A stretch of 16,939 bases of DNA from an uncultured Eggerthellaceae bacterium. Its GTDB lineage: Bacteria > Actinomycetota > Coriobacteriia > Coriobacteriales > Eggerthellaceae. A program made the translations under genes and the position numbers. The stretch is taken from positions 1 to 16,939 of the forward strand of contig CAKTYF010000039.1 in assembly GCA_934631995.1 (NCBI GenBank), read 5' to 3'. Positions 1-7,505 of the stretch are shown here, in pieces. Each line of letters starts with the position of its first letter. Position 1 is the first letter of the stretch. The notes under the pieces are model-generated. The model was not told where the DNA came from. It searched no databases and saw only the letters and a list, made by a program, of their open reading frames with translations.

Positions 1-161
1 AGACCAGCCCGTGGGGCAACATGGTGGAAGGGCGTGACGGTTACGCGCGCCGTGGGTGGATGCCCGGCGTTTCCCCCGATCGCGAGTTTTTGGAAGGCCC
101 CCAGGCGGCACCCGACGCGCCGAGGCGTTACCCCGTCGACGTAAGCGAGCCCGAGGAGTAA
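1..161 (+). CDS. 3' end of an unidentified protein-coding gene (partial)
   Basis: An open frame enters from the left edge (first whole codon at position 3) and ends at TAA 159-161, giving the last 52 residues of a protein. The tail is rich in Pro, Arg, Gly and Glu (starts TSPWGNMVEGRDGYARRGW, ends VSEPEE) and has no hydrophobic segment. It looks like a soluble or cytoplasmic C-terminal tail. I do not recognise the family. The case for a real gene is that the frame stays open and that a strong rho-independent terminator starts 22 bases after the stop on the same strand. The start codon and most of the gene lie outside the window. Confidence 0.6.
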   Translation, partial: TSPWGNMVEGRDGYARRGWMPGVSPDREFLEGPQAAPDAPRRYPVDVSEPEE

Positions 162-183
162 CTAACATCAAGGTTCACGTTAC

Positions 184-216
184 AAGCCAGCGTACCGTGC
201 GTACGCTGGCTTTTTT
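184..216 (+). terminator. Rho-independent terminator of the upstream partial gene
   Basis: A perfect 12-bp stem (AAGCCAGCGTAC at 184-195 with GTACGCTGGCTT at 201-212) and a 5-base loop run directly into a tract of six T at 211-216. It lies 22 bases after the stop codon at 161, which fits intrinsic termination of that gene. Confidence 0.9.
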
Positions 217-263
217 AATGGTACTCTCTTGGCTCCATGCCTCGCCCCCTTGTCACGGCGCGT

Positions 264-283
264 CGTGCGTACGCTGGCTTTTT
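264..283 (+). repeat. 20-bp direct copy of the terminator's 3' half
   Basis: Bases 264-283 repeat 196-215 exactly (CGTGCGTACGCTGGCTTTTT): the loop, descending stem and T-tract of the preceding terminator. The ascending stem is not repeated, so this copy cannot fold alone. It could pair with 184-195 as an alternative partner. It is probably the remnant of a tandem duplication. Confidence 0.75.
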
Positions 284-360
284 CTTCCCTGACAAGCCCT
301 TCTTTACATTTGCTTTCCTTTTAGGGGTGGAATGTCAAAATAATGCAACGGAGGCAAAAA

Positions 361-384
361 TATTCTATCTTTCGGTATAGAATA
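361..384. promoter_or_regulatory. 8-bp inverted repeat upstream of the methyltransferase gene (possible operator)
   Basis: TATTCTAT (361-368) and ATAGAATA (377-384) form a perfect inverted repeat with an 8-base spacer, 90 bases before the start codon at 474. The right arm contains a -10-like TAGAAT, with no good -35 at the proper distance. That would suit a regulator-dependent promoter. A second small hairpin (GCGAC 406-410, loop AAGA, GTCGC 415-419) follows in the presumed leader. The rest of the 162-473 gap holds the terminator and its half-copy. I see no gene in it and no cobalamin riboswitch. The regulator itself is unknown. Confidence 0.35.
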
Positions 385-473
385 GCTACAAGAAGTTTTG
401 CGCTCGCGACAAGAGTCGCCGGTGTGAAAACTAAGAAGATCGTGCAAACGAGCACACGAAAGGGAGGATTCCT

Positions 474-1316
474 ATGATCGGTGAAGATTCTGATCGTCCG
501 GTTTACATCATCGCTGAGAAAATCAACGGCTTCGTGCCCCGTACGGGTAAGGCTGTTGAAGAGGGCGATGCAGAGTACATCAAGGAAATCGCTATTGCTC
601 AGACCGAGGCTGGCGCAGACTACCTGGACTGCAGCCCTGCTACCACCAACGGCTTTGGTGACAACCTGGAGACCATGACCTGGCTGGTTAACCTGATCCA
701 GGAAGTCGTTGACACCCCCATTACGCTGGACAGCCCCAACGTTGACGTGCTGCTGGAAGCCATGAAGCTTTGCAAGGTTCCCGGTATGATCAACTCCGCT
801 TCCTTGTGCGAAGGCAAGGTTGACAAGGTATTCCCCGTTATCGCTGGTACCGACTGGAAGTGCGTTGTCATGCTCGACGATGATGAGCGCGGTATTCCTT
901 CCGACGCTGCTGGTCGTATTGACAACTTCCGCAAGGTCATGAAGAAGGCCGAAGAGTACGGCGTTGACGCTGATCAGCTGTTCTTCGATCCGCTGGTAGA
1001 GACTCTGGGCACCAACGACCAATCCTTTGTCTGCTTCGCTGAAGTTTGCCGTGCTATCACGGAAGAGGCTCCCGAGGCTCACATCACCTCTGGTCTGTCC
1101 AACATCTCCTTCAACATGCCTTCTCGTAAGCACATCAACATCCCGTTCATGATTCTCTCCATGTTCAACGGTATGGACTCCGCTATTGTTGACCCGCTGA
1201 ACCGCGATATGATGGGCTGCATCTACGGTGCAAGCGCTCTGATGGGCAACGATGAATTCTGCATGGAGTACATCGAAGCTTACCGCGAGGATCGTTTCGG
1301 CGTTCAGAAGAAGTAG
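474..1316 (+). CDS. Pterin-dependent corrinoid:tetrahydrofolate methyltransferase (MtgA/MtvA/AcsE superfamily)
   Basis: This 280-residue single-domain TIM-barrel protein has the pterin-binding fold of methyltetrahydrofolate:corrinoid methyltransferases. By alignment from memory with Moorella AcsE, the pterin and catalytic residues are kept: Asp86 (ITLDSPN), Asn107 (GMINSAS), Asp172 (FFDPLVE) and Asn210 (GLSNISFN). Members move a methyl group between a cobalt corrinoid protein and tetrahydrofolate. This one is more divergent from AcsE than the copy at 13057-13845. It resembles the MT-II component of O-demethylase or glycine-betaine systems (MtgA type), which would deliver methyl groups to tetrahydrofolate. 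The ATG at 474 has AGGGAGG at 461-467. It stands alone between terminators, with no corrinoid protein or substrate-specific methyltransferase beside it, so substrate and direction are unassigned. Family confidence is high, subfamily moderate. Confidence 0.85.
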   Translation: MIGEDSDRPVYIIAEKINGFVPRTGKAVEEGDAEYIKEIAIAQTEAGADYLDCSPATTNGFGDNLETMTWLVNLIQEVVDTPITLDSPNVDVLLEAMKLCKVPGMINSASLCEGKVDKVFPVIAGTDWKCVVMLDDDERGIPSDAAGRIDNFRKVMKKAEEYGVDADQLFFDPLVETLGTNDQSFVCFAEVCRAITEEAPEAHITSGLSNISFNMPSRKHINIPFMILSMFNGMDSAIVDPLNRDMMGCIYGASALMGNDEFCMEYIEAYREDRFGVQKK

Positions 1317-1345
1317 TTTCGGCTTTTCGAAATATTGATAGCTGC

Positions 1346-1380
1346 GAAGAGGCAGTCTCGAAAGAGGCTGCCTCTTCTGT
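1346..1380 (+). terminator. Terminator hairpin after the methyltransferase gene (first of two)
   Basis: A 14-bp stem with one G-T wobble pairs 1346-1359 with 1364-1377 around a GAAA tetraloop. It begins 29 bases after the stop at 1316. The following tract (TGTGTTTG) is only moderately T-rich, so termination may be shared with the next hairpin. Confidence 0.75.
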
Positions 1381-1419
1381 GTTTGCTGTAAGTCATGCCG
1401 CCCAACTTACGCTATTCTC

Positions 1420-1449
1420 AAGGGTCAGCCATTCGAGGCTGGCCCTTTT
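1420..1449 (+). terminator. Second terminator hairpin between convergent genes
   Basis: An 11-bp stem (AAGGGTCAGCC 1420-1430 with GGCTGGCCCTT 1437-1447) has a 6-base loop and TTTT at 1446-1449, then GTGTTT. It is oriented for the + strand methyltransferase. It also lies 20 bases beyond the stop of the convergent permease gene, where its minus-strand form lacks a U-tract but could still stabilise that mRNA end. Confidence 0.7.
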
Positions 1450-1467
1450 GTGTTTGGCGTTGGCGCT

Positions 1468-4146
1468 TTACTCCTGCGTTTTAAGAGCAAGGGCGAGCGG
1501 TACGTTCTTGATGCGACGGGCGTGGAAGTACGCTACAAGGGCGTAGCAGGCAATACCAAGGACCACTTCCAGGGCAACGCGCTCAAGGGGGAGTGTCATG
1601 ACGAAATTGCCGTTGTAGCGCATGAATACCACCTTCAGCAAAAGCGTGAGCGCTTCGATGATAAGCGGGATAACGGCAATAAGCGATACGACAACAACCT
1701 CGGTGATTGAGCGCAGGTACAGCTGGTTGATTTCTTTATTGGTGTAGCCGAACACTTTCATGTAAGAAATGGCGCGGGCACTGCGCTCTATGATTGTCTT
1801 TGTGAGCAGATACATCAAAACAATGAAGATGGCAACGGATACTCCCACTAAAAGCTGCATCATGCCTCCCATGGAGTCTTCCATTTGCGCACCGATTTTA
1901 TCCATTTGCTCGGGGGTTATGTCGTTGGCAAGATACCGCGCGTCGAAGTCAAGGGGCATATCGGATAGATATCCGCTGAAATAATCGGCATCGTTTCCCA
2001 TAAAGGTATTTACGGTATCGAAGGGCGCATAGACATCCATGGTGCCGCTGTTGCCCCATGCTGAGCCAATGGTAAACGTATAGGTCTTGTTTTCGTACTT
2101 GTCGTAAAGCTCAATGGTGTCGCCCACGGCAAGGTCGAACTTCATCATAAGGCCCTGACCAGCGGCTACAGTGTTGCTATCAAGCTGCAAATCGGTATAG
2201 TAGCGCGAGTTCGGCTGTATGCCGTACAGATTCACGCTTTCCCAGCCGGCATCGTTACCGCGATTGTATTCCAGCGCGGAAACAACGAATTTCTCCGCTT
2301 GTGCGATTGCTGCAGTGCTGTTTTCAACGCTGTTCACCACGTTGGCGTCTTCATCAATCTCAGACGCATCCTTCAGCAGTGAGAAGAATTCGCTTTCGGA
2401 AAGACCGCCCAGGTCAACGCCGTCCAGTCCAAGGTCGGAAAGACTGATATCGCTGAAATCAATCGCGTCAAAATCAAAATCGTCGGTGCTGATGCTGTCA
2501 GCATCGAATGTTGTCAAATCAACCACACCGAGTCCGCATGAGGTTAGATCTACGCGTGTCGATTGAGCGAGCAGGCTCTCCTTTATGCGCTCCTCAATAC
2601 GTTTTTCAAGCACATCGGTAAGCTTGTCTTTCACTTCATCTTCATCGATTTCAGACAGATCAACTGCATCGGCAAGCTTCAAGGCGGCGACGTATTGCGT
2701 GCGCTGCTCGGTGGTACCTTCCAGTTCAACAGGGGTTTTCAACGTATACGTGTGCTCTGATACCAGACTGGTGGCAAGCGAGGACGCATAGCTGTTGACG
2801 GTAGGCAGCATACAGAGGCCGAAAAGCAGCAGAAGCGAAGCGAACATGATGCCCAAAAACAGCGTTGCGAAATGCGAAATGTTGCGTCCGAACACGCGCA
2901 AGCGGAAACGTCGCACAAAGCTTAGCTTCTCGGGGAGTTTGCTGCCGCCTTGGCGCGAACGCTTGGATGTCTCGCGGCGCAGGAATTGCAGGGGTGTGCA
3001 GCGGAGTTTCCGGGCAAGACCGATAAGCGTCACGATGACAAGGATTGCCACCGGAAGCAGCGTTGATTGCGCGAAAACGCCCCAGTCCCAAATGGTGTGG
3101 TAAGGGGGCAGGCTGTAGCTGTTGTAGTACAAATCAGACATTTTTTGAATGAGGAACGCGTATCCCAGCGCATTGCCAATAAGAGCGCCGGCTACACCCG
3201 AGAAAAGCGGCAGCGCAAGGTAGTGCAAAAGAATTTCCCGTTTTCGATACCCCGATGCAAGAAGCGTGCCGATTATGGCGCTTTCCTCGTCGATGGTGGA
3301 GGATGTAAGCACTACAAACACGAATGCCAGAATAGCGATAAGCAGGTACATGAGCGTCATCCACATAACGCTGTCGCCTTCGATGTCGTCTTCGGCGTAT
3401 CCAATGCCATTGTTTGCGTCGCGATCAAGGAATTCAGAGAGCGCCACGCTGTTATTTTCAAGTACATCAAGCATATCTTGCTCGAAGTCGGTGCGCTGGG
3501 CATCGGTTAAGCTGCGGTCGTTGATAATGAAGGAATAGGTATACGTGCAGTTAGGGCTCTTGAGTGCTGCAAATCCTTCAGGGGAAACTTGCGCTACGCT
3601 AAATGTTTGCGCGTTGAACACGAAATCGGTGTTTTTCTCGAACATCGCCTGGTAATCAGAGAGCGACATAATGCCCGATACGGTGAATGCGCGGCCGTCA
3701 ATATGAACAGTATCGCCCACTTCAATGCTGTTGTTATTGCAGAATACGCGATCGAGCGCAACTTCGGCATCTGTTTGAGGACCCATTCCCTCGAAGTAAG
3801 CGGGAAGGTCGATCTGCTCGCGGTTAGCATATACGCGCGCGGTCATGTCCGTATCGGATGATACGATTTCCAGTGAGGCATCGTAGCTGAAATTCGGGTA
3901 GATGGTTACACCCAGATCTTCGATTTCATCCAAAATCGTGCTGTTAACGGGGAAGTTTGCGGTGAAGCGGCCATCTTCGATATGATAATCGTCGTCTGCA
4001 GTGCTCAAGATGCGCTTCATAGATGAACTTGCCATAAGGAAGCCCGCAACCAGGGAAATGGACAAAACAAGAAGCAGAATGATACCCAGCCATTTGCCGG
4101 GGTTGTTTCGAAATTCGCGCGGCAAGCGTTTATTCAAAGGCGCCAT
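1468..4146 (-). CDS. FtsX/MacB-type ABC transporter permease
   Basis: This 892-residue integral membrane protein has two FtsX-like halves. Transmembrane segments are visible near residues 19-40, 263-282, 306-330, 361-380, 425-447, 764-784, 812-840 and 858-876. Large extracytoplasmic domains lie between TM1 and TM2 (about 220 residues) and between TM5 and TM6 (about 315). The second contains an Asp-rich five-residue repeat around 556-584. It pairs with the ATPase just upstream, whose stop is 11 bases away. Such two-gene systems usually act as mechanotransmission or lipid/lipoprotein/peptide exporters rather than importers, and no substrate can be read here. I chose the ATG at 4146 over an upstream in-frame ATG at 4176 because GGAGG sits 7 bases before it, overlapping the ATPase stop. 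The upstream start would lie inside the ATPase gene. Confidence 0.85.
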   Translation of the reverse strand: MAPLNKRLPREFRNNPGKWLGIILLLVLSISLVAGFLMASSSMKRILSTADDDYHIEDGRFTANFPVNSTILDEIEDLGVTIYPNFSYDASLEIVSSDTDMTARVYANREQIDLPAYFEGMGPQTDAEVALDRVFCNNNSIEVGDTVHIDGRAFTVSGIMSLSDYQAMFEKNTDFVFNAQTFSVAQVSPEGFAALKSPNCTYTYSFIINDRSLTDAQRTDFEQDMLDVLENNSVALSEFLDRDANNGIGYAEDDIEGDSVMWMTLMYLLIAILAFVFVVLTSSTIDEESAIIGTLLASGYRKREILLHYLALPLFSGVAGALIGNALGYAFLIQKMSDLYYNSYSLPPYHTIWDWGVFAQSTLLPVAILVIVTLIGLARKLRCTPLQFLRRETSKRSRQGGSKLPEKLSFVRRFRLRVFGRNISHFATLFLGIMFASLLLLFGLCMLPTVNSYASSLATSLVSEHTYTLKTPVELEGTTEQRTQYVAALKLADAVDLSEIDEDEVKDKLTDVLEKRIEERIKESLLAQSTRVDLTSCGLGVVDLTTFDADSISTDDFDFDAIDFSDISLSDLGLDGVDLGGLSESEFFSLLKDASEIDEDANVVNSVENSTAAIAQAEKFVVSALEYNRGNDAGWESVNLYGIQPNSRYYTDLQLDSNTVAAGQGLMMKFDLAVGDTIELYDKYENKTYTFTIGSAWGNSGTMDVYAPFDTVNTFMGNDADYFSGYLSDMPLDFDARYLANDITPEQMDKIGAQMEDSMGGMMQLLVGVSVAIFIVLMYLLTKTIIERSARAISYMKVFGYTNKEINQLYLRSITEVVVVSLIAVIPLIIEALTLLLKVVFMRYNGNFVMTLPLERVALEVVLGIACYALVAYFHARRIKNVPLALALKTQE

Positions 4147-4157
4147 TATCACGCCTC

Positions 4158-4883
4158 CTACCAGGACAAATCGCAAGCAGCGATGGGGGAGTTGTTGATT
4201 TCGTTCTCGACAATCTGTCCGTCGCGCAGGCGTAAAACGCGGTGCGCCATGTTTTTGATGGCATCGTTGTGCGTGACAATGACAACCGTGCAGCCATACC
4301 GCTTGTTTACGCTTTCAATAAGCGCCAAGATCTCCTTTGACGTTTTGTAGTCAAGCGCTCCCGTGGGCTCATCGCACAGCAGAAGGCCAGGGTTTTTCAC
4401 CAGGGCGCGTCCAATGGCGCAGCGCTGCTGCTGTCCGCCCGAAATTTGAGAGGGAAATTTATTGCGGTGCTCCCACAGGCCCAGCGATTTGAGCAAGTCG
4501 TTCAAATCAAGAGGATTCGACGAGATATGCTCGCAAACTTCAATATTCTCGCGCACGGTTAAATCGCCCACCAGATTGTAGAATTGAAAAACAAACCCCA
4601 GTTCGCGGCGACGATATTCGCCCAGCTGCTTATCGCTTAAGCGGACAAGGTCGGCGCCGGCAATGCAAACAGATCCGCTATCGGCATTCTCAAGGCCGCC
4701 AATGATGTTCAAAAACGTTGATTTTCCCGAACCAGAAGGACCCAAAAGTACACAGATTTCACCCTTATCGATGGATACGTTTATATCTTTGAGAACTTCA
4801 AGGCGCGCATCGCCTTCGCCATAGTGTTTGCGAAGCCCCGTGATGTGTACGTAAGGCCGGTCCGTTTCCTGGGTTTTTGCCAT
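4158..4883 (-). CDS. ABC transporter ATP-binding protein (LolD/MacB-like family)
   Basis: This 241-residue nucleotide-binding domain carries Walker A (GPSGSGKST), Q-loop (FVFQFYNL), signature SGGQQQR, Walker B (LLLCDEPTGALD) and the switch His (VTHND). The PTGALD D-loop and overall length are typical of the ATPases that serve FtsX-type permeases, which fits the permease gene 11 bases downstream. It powers that permease by ATP hydrolysis at the cytoplasmic face. The ATG at 4883 is preferred because GGAG lies 7 bases upstream. A longer frame begins with TTG at 4913 and lacks a comparable ribosome site. The gene heads a two-gene unit transcribed away from the DUF6110/ATPase operon. Confidence 0.93.
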   Translation of the reverse strand: MAKTQETDRPYVHITGLRKHYGEGDARLEVLKDINVSIDKGEICVLLGPSGSGKSTFLNIIGGLENADSGSVCIAGADLVRLSDKQLGEYRRRELGFVFQFYNLVGDLTVRENIEVCEHISSNPLDLNDLLKSLGLWEHRNKFPSQISGGQQQRCAIGRALVKNPGLLLCDEPTGALDYKTSKEILALIESVNKRYGCTVVIVTHNDAIKNMAHRVLRLRDGQIVENEINNSPIAACDLSW

Positions 4884-4949
4884 ATTTTCGCTCCATTCGT
4901 GTTCGAGCAACAAATCAATGTTTCCAATGTGAAACTTTTTTATGGTGAT

Positions 4950-5019
4950 TTGTTAACTCAGGCTATCTTTTCCTCGCATTCTAATCATTTTTCGATAAAA
5001 TGTTAGATGTTGTTAACAA
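4950..5019. promoter_or_regulatory. AT-rich divergent control region with repeated TTGTTAAC
   Basis: The 174-base gap between the divergent ABC genes (-) and the metal-ATPase operon (+) must hold both promoters. It is much more AT-rich than its surroundings. TTGTTAAC occurs at 4950-4957 and again at 5010-5017, the second being part of a 10-bp palindrome TTGTTAACAA (5010-5019). Shared operator sites are possible. I could not place convincing -35/-10 pairs for either strand. Confidence 0.3.
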
Positions 5020-5057
5020 AAGAGCAATAAAGCTCAAAAAAGAGAAAGGAGTCGGTT

Positions 5058-5333
5058 ATGCATCCGGCAATTTTGGTAGGCGCAGGTTTTCTGGCAGGCA
5101 CGGCAGGCGTGAAGGCGGTCACGTCCAAAACGGCACGTAACATCTACGTGAAAGGTCTGGTGCAGGGCCTGAAAGCAAAGGAGAACTGCGAATCCCTGGT
5201 TGAAGAGGCAAAAGCCCAGTTCGATGACATCATGGCAGAAGCAGAGTACCAGGCAAAGGGTATCGAAGGTTGCGCCGAAGGTGCTGAAGAAGCTGCGTCT
5301 TCGTGCGAATGCGCGCAGGACAAGGCGGAGTAG
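5058..5333 (+). CDS. Small DUF6110-like protein preceding a metal P-type ATPase
   Basis: This 91-residue protein has a hydrophobic, glycine-rich N-terminus (about residues 4-20, then Lys/Arg) that could be one membrane anchor, followed by a charged, probably helical stretch (40-68). The C-terminus is Cys-containing (Cys44, Cys72, Cys83, Cys85, the last two as CEC). From memory it fits the DUF6110 family, short proteins often encoded just before HMA2-type P1B-ATPases. Its role is unknown. The Cys-rich acidic tail suggests metal handling or an ATPase accessory subunit, which is inference. The start is supported by AAAGGAG at 5045-5051. It lies 12 bases before the ATPase gene, in the same frame, so the two are co-transcribed and separated by one TAG and four codons. 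Confidence 0.7.
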   Translation: MHPAILVGAGFLAGTAGVKAVTSKTARNIYVKGLVQGLKAKENCESLVEEAKAQFDDIMAEAEYQAKGIEGCAEGAEEAASSCECAQDKAE

Positions 5334-5345
5334 GCGAGTCGGATT

Positions 5346-7466
5346 ATGCGCTATTCCGTAATAAGCAGCATGCCGGGGCGTGTGCGCCTGGACCTGCACG
5401 GAAAAATACCCGAAGCGCATGCTGTTGCCATTGAGGAACTTTTGGGTAAGCAGTGCTTCGTTGCGAAATGCGTGGTGTATCCGCGTATCGGGGCGGTTGC
5501 CGTGTGTTATCGGGCAACCGCCACCTTGTCGCTCGATCAGGCGCGGCAAGCGCTTTTGCGGGAAGTGGAACAGCTGCAGCGGGCGCAAATCGAGCGGTGG
5601 AAACCGGAAGATTCGCTTGCTTTGGCGCCGCGCCCCCGGCATTTGTTCTCCGTTTTGGCGAATATGACGCTGTGGCATTTCTGTCGAAGCATGTTTTTAC
5701 CCCAGCCGGTGAAAATGGTGCTGCGCGCGCTGCATGCCGTGCCGTTTTTCCGTGCGGCGTGGGCATCGCTTCGGGCGCACCGTCTTGATGTTCCCGTGCT
5801 TGATGCAGCTGCTATTGCCATGGGATTCATGCAGGGCGATGGTGCGAGCGCTGGGCGTTCAATGTATCTGCTGCACGTTTCCGATGCCCTGGAAGATTAC
5901 ACGCAGCGCCGTTCCGAGAGCAGCTTAGCGCAAAGCCTTATGGCTATTCCTACGGCGGCACGCAAGCTTGAGGGCGATTTGGAGATCGAAATTCCGCTTG
6001 ACCAGCTCCATCAGGGCGATGTTGTGGTTGCGCGTTTGGGAGATTCCGTTCCCGTTGATGGCAAGGTCATAAGCGGGCAGGCGGCGGTGAACCAAAGTTC
6101 GCTCACGGGCGAACCGCTTGCTATCATGCGCACGCAGGGCGATACCGTGTATGCCGGCACCGTGGTTGAGGATGGCGAGATTTGCATTCTTGTCACGGGT
6201 GATCCCCAAGCAAGCAAGATTCGCTCTATCGTGGCGCTTATGGAGCAGTCGGAGGCCATGAAGTCGGCAACACAGAAGCGAATCGAGAACATGGCCGACA
6301 AGCTTGTTCCATGGAATTTCTTGCTGGCGGGCGTGGTGGCGCTTACCACGCGTAGTCTTTCGAAAACGGCTGCAGCGCTTATGGTGGATTATTCTTGCGC
6401 GTTGAAGCTTTCGGGTTCTATTGCGGTCATGGCGGCGCAGCGCGAAAGCGCGAAGCACGGCTTTATTGTCAAGGGGTCGCGGTACTTCGAGGCAATGGCC
6501 GAAGCCGACGTCATCGTGTTCGACAAAACGGGCACGCTTACGGCGGCAGAGCCAAGCGTGTGTCGCGTTGAATCGTATTGCGAAGCTACTCCCGATGAGA
6601 TTCTTCGTATGGCGGCCTGCTTTGAGGAGCATTTCCCGCATCCTGTGGCGCGCGCAGTGGTCAATGCGGCGCTGGAGAAGGGTTTGGAGCATCGTGAGCG
6701 CCATGCGGAAGTGGAGTACATCATTGCGCACGGTATTGCGTCCAGCATCGACGGAAAACGCGCCGTTATTGGCAGCGAGCATTTCGTTTTGGAAGACGAG
6801 CACATTGCTGTTTCCGGCGAGGTTCTTGAAAAGATTCATGCCACAGCAAATGGTGCCTCCCCCTTGCTGATGGCGGTCGATGGCGTTTTAGCAGGCGTTA
6901 TCTATATCGAGGATCCGTTGAAGCCGGGTACGAAAGAAGTGGTGGATCAGCTGCGTGCTGAAGGCTTCAAGCGCATTATTATGCTTACCGGTGACAATGC
7001 CGGTGCTGCTCAGAAAGCCGCAGAAGCAGCAGGTGTGGATGAATTCCAGGCAAATCTTCTTCCCGAGGATAAGCACGCCCTGGTAAGCAAGCTGCAAGAA
7101 GAAGGCTACAAAGTTGCCATGATCGGCGACGGCGTGAACGATGCGCCTGCTTTGGCAGCGGCGCATGTGAGCATTGCGATGAGCGGTGGTAGCGCCGTGG
7201 CGCGCGAAGCAGCTGATATTTCGCTTGTTTCCGACAACTTAGGCGCGCTCGTAGAGCTGCGCAAGCTGTGTCGCGCCTTGCAAGCGCGCATGGCAGCAGG
7301 GTATCGCTTTACCATTGGTTTTAACTCGCTGCTTTTGGCGTTGGGCATTGGTGGCGTGATTTCGCCGCAGGCCTCGTCGGCTGCCCACAATGGTTCAACG
7401 ATTGCGCTTTCCGCGCTGAATGCGCGACCGTATTTACCTGCGGAAACGGCGAAGGGTGATGAGTAA
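5346..7466 (+). CDS. Heavy-metal-translocating P1B-type ATPase with atypical membrane motif
   Basis: This 706-residue ATPase keeps the P-type core: TGEP (254-257), DKTGT phosphorylation site (Asp393), His-Pro dipeptide (432-433), TGDN (548-551) and GDGVNDAP (594-601). The N-terminus is a degenerate HMA-like domain (MPGRVRL, 9-15) without the Cys-x-x-Cys metal site. Membrane segments precede the A-domain (about 100-180), flank the metal-site helix (322-363) and close the protein (652-695, with HNGST). The usual CPC of the metal-site helix reads Tyr-Ser-Cys (349-351) followed by Ala-Leu-Lys, so only one Cys and no Pro remain. It probably exports a transition metal, but the metal cannot be assigned. 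The ATG at 5346 is the first possible start after the upstream stop, and its ribosome site is weak, suggesting translational coupling. Confidence 0.9.
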   Translation: MRYSVISSMPGRVRLDLHGKIPEAHAVAIEELLGKQCFVAKCVVYPRIGAVAVCYRATATLSLDQARQALLREVEQLQRAQIERWKPEDSLALAPRPRHLFSVLANMTLWHFCRSMFLPQPVKMVLRALHAVPFFRAAWASLRAHRLDVPVLDAAAIAMGFMQGDGASAGRSMYLLHVSDALEDYTQRRSESSLAQSLMAIPTAARKLEGDLEIEIPLDQLHQGDVVVARLGDSVPVDGKVISGQAAVNQSSLTGEPLAIMRTQGDTVYAGTVVEDGEICILVTGDPQASKIRSIVALMEQSEAMKSATQKRIENMADKLVPWNFLLAGVVALTTRSLSKTAAALMVDYSCALKLSGSIAVMAAQRESAKHGFIVKGSRYFEAMAEADVIVFDKTGTLTAAEPSVCRVESYCEATPDEILRMAACFEEHFPHPVARAVVNAALEKGLEHRERHAEVEYIIAHGIASSIDGKRAVIGSEHFVLEDEHIAVSGEVLEKIHATANGASPLLMAVDGVLAGVIYIEDPLKPGTKEVVDQLRAEGFKRIIMLTGDNAGAAQKAAEAAGVDEFQANLLPEDKHALVSKLQEEGYKVAMIGDGVNDAPALAAAHVSIAMSGGSAVAREAADISLVSDNLGALVELRKLCRALQARMAAGYRFTIGFNSLLLALGIGGVISPQASSAAHNGSTIALSALNARPYLPAETAKGDE

Positions 7467-7505
7467 GGCATAAGTGTCGCAGTTTCATTGCGCAAGAGAT
7501 TGCAG

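Noticed and set aside
56..292. 78-codon + strand frame crossing the first terminator
   Set aside because: It runs out of frame through the end of the partial gene and across a strong terminator, and shows no domain or ribosome site.
320..473. Cobalamin riboswitch before the methyltransferase gene
   Set aside because: No B12-box-like sequence was found, and the leader is too short for the full aptamer.
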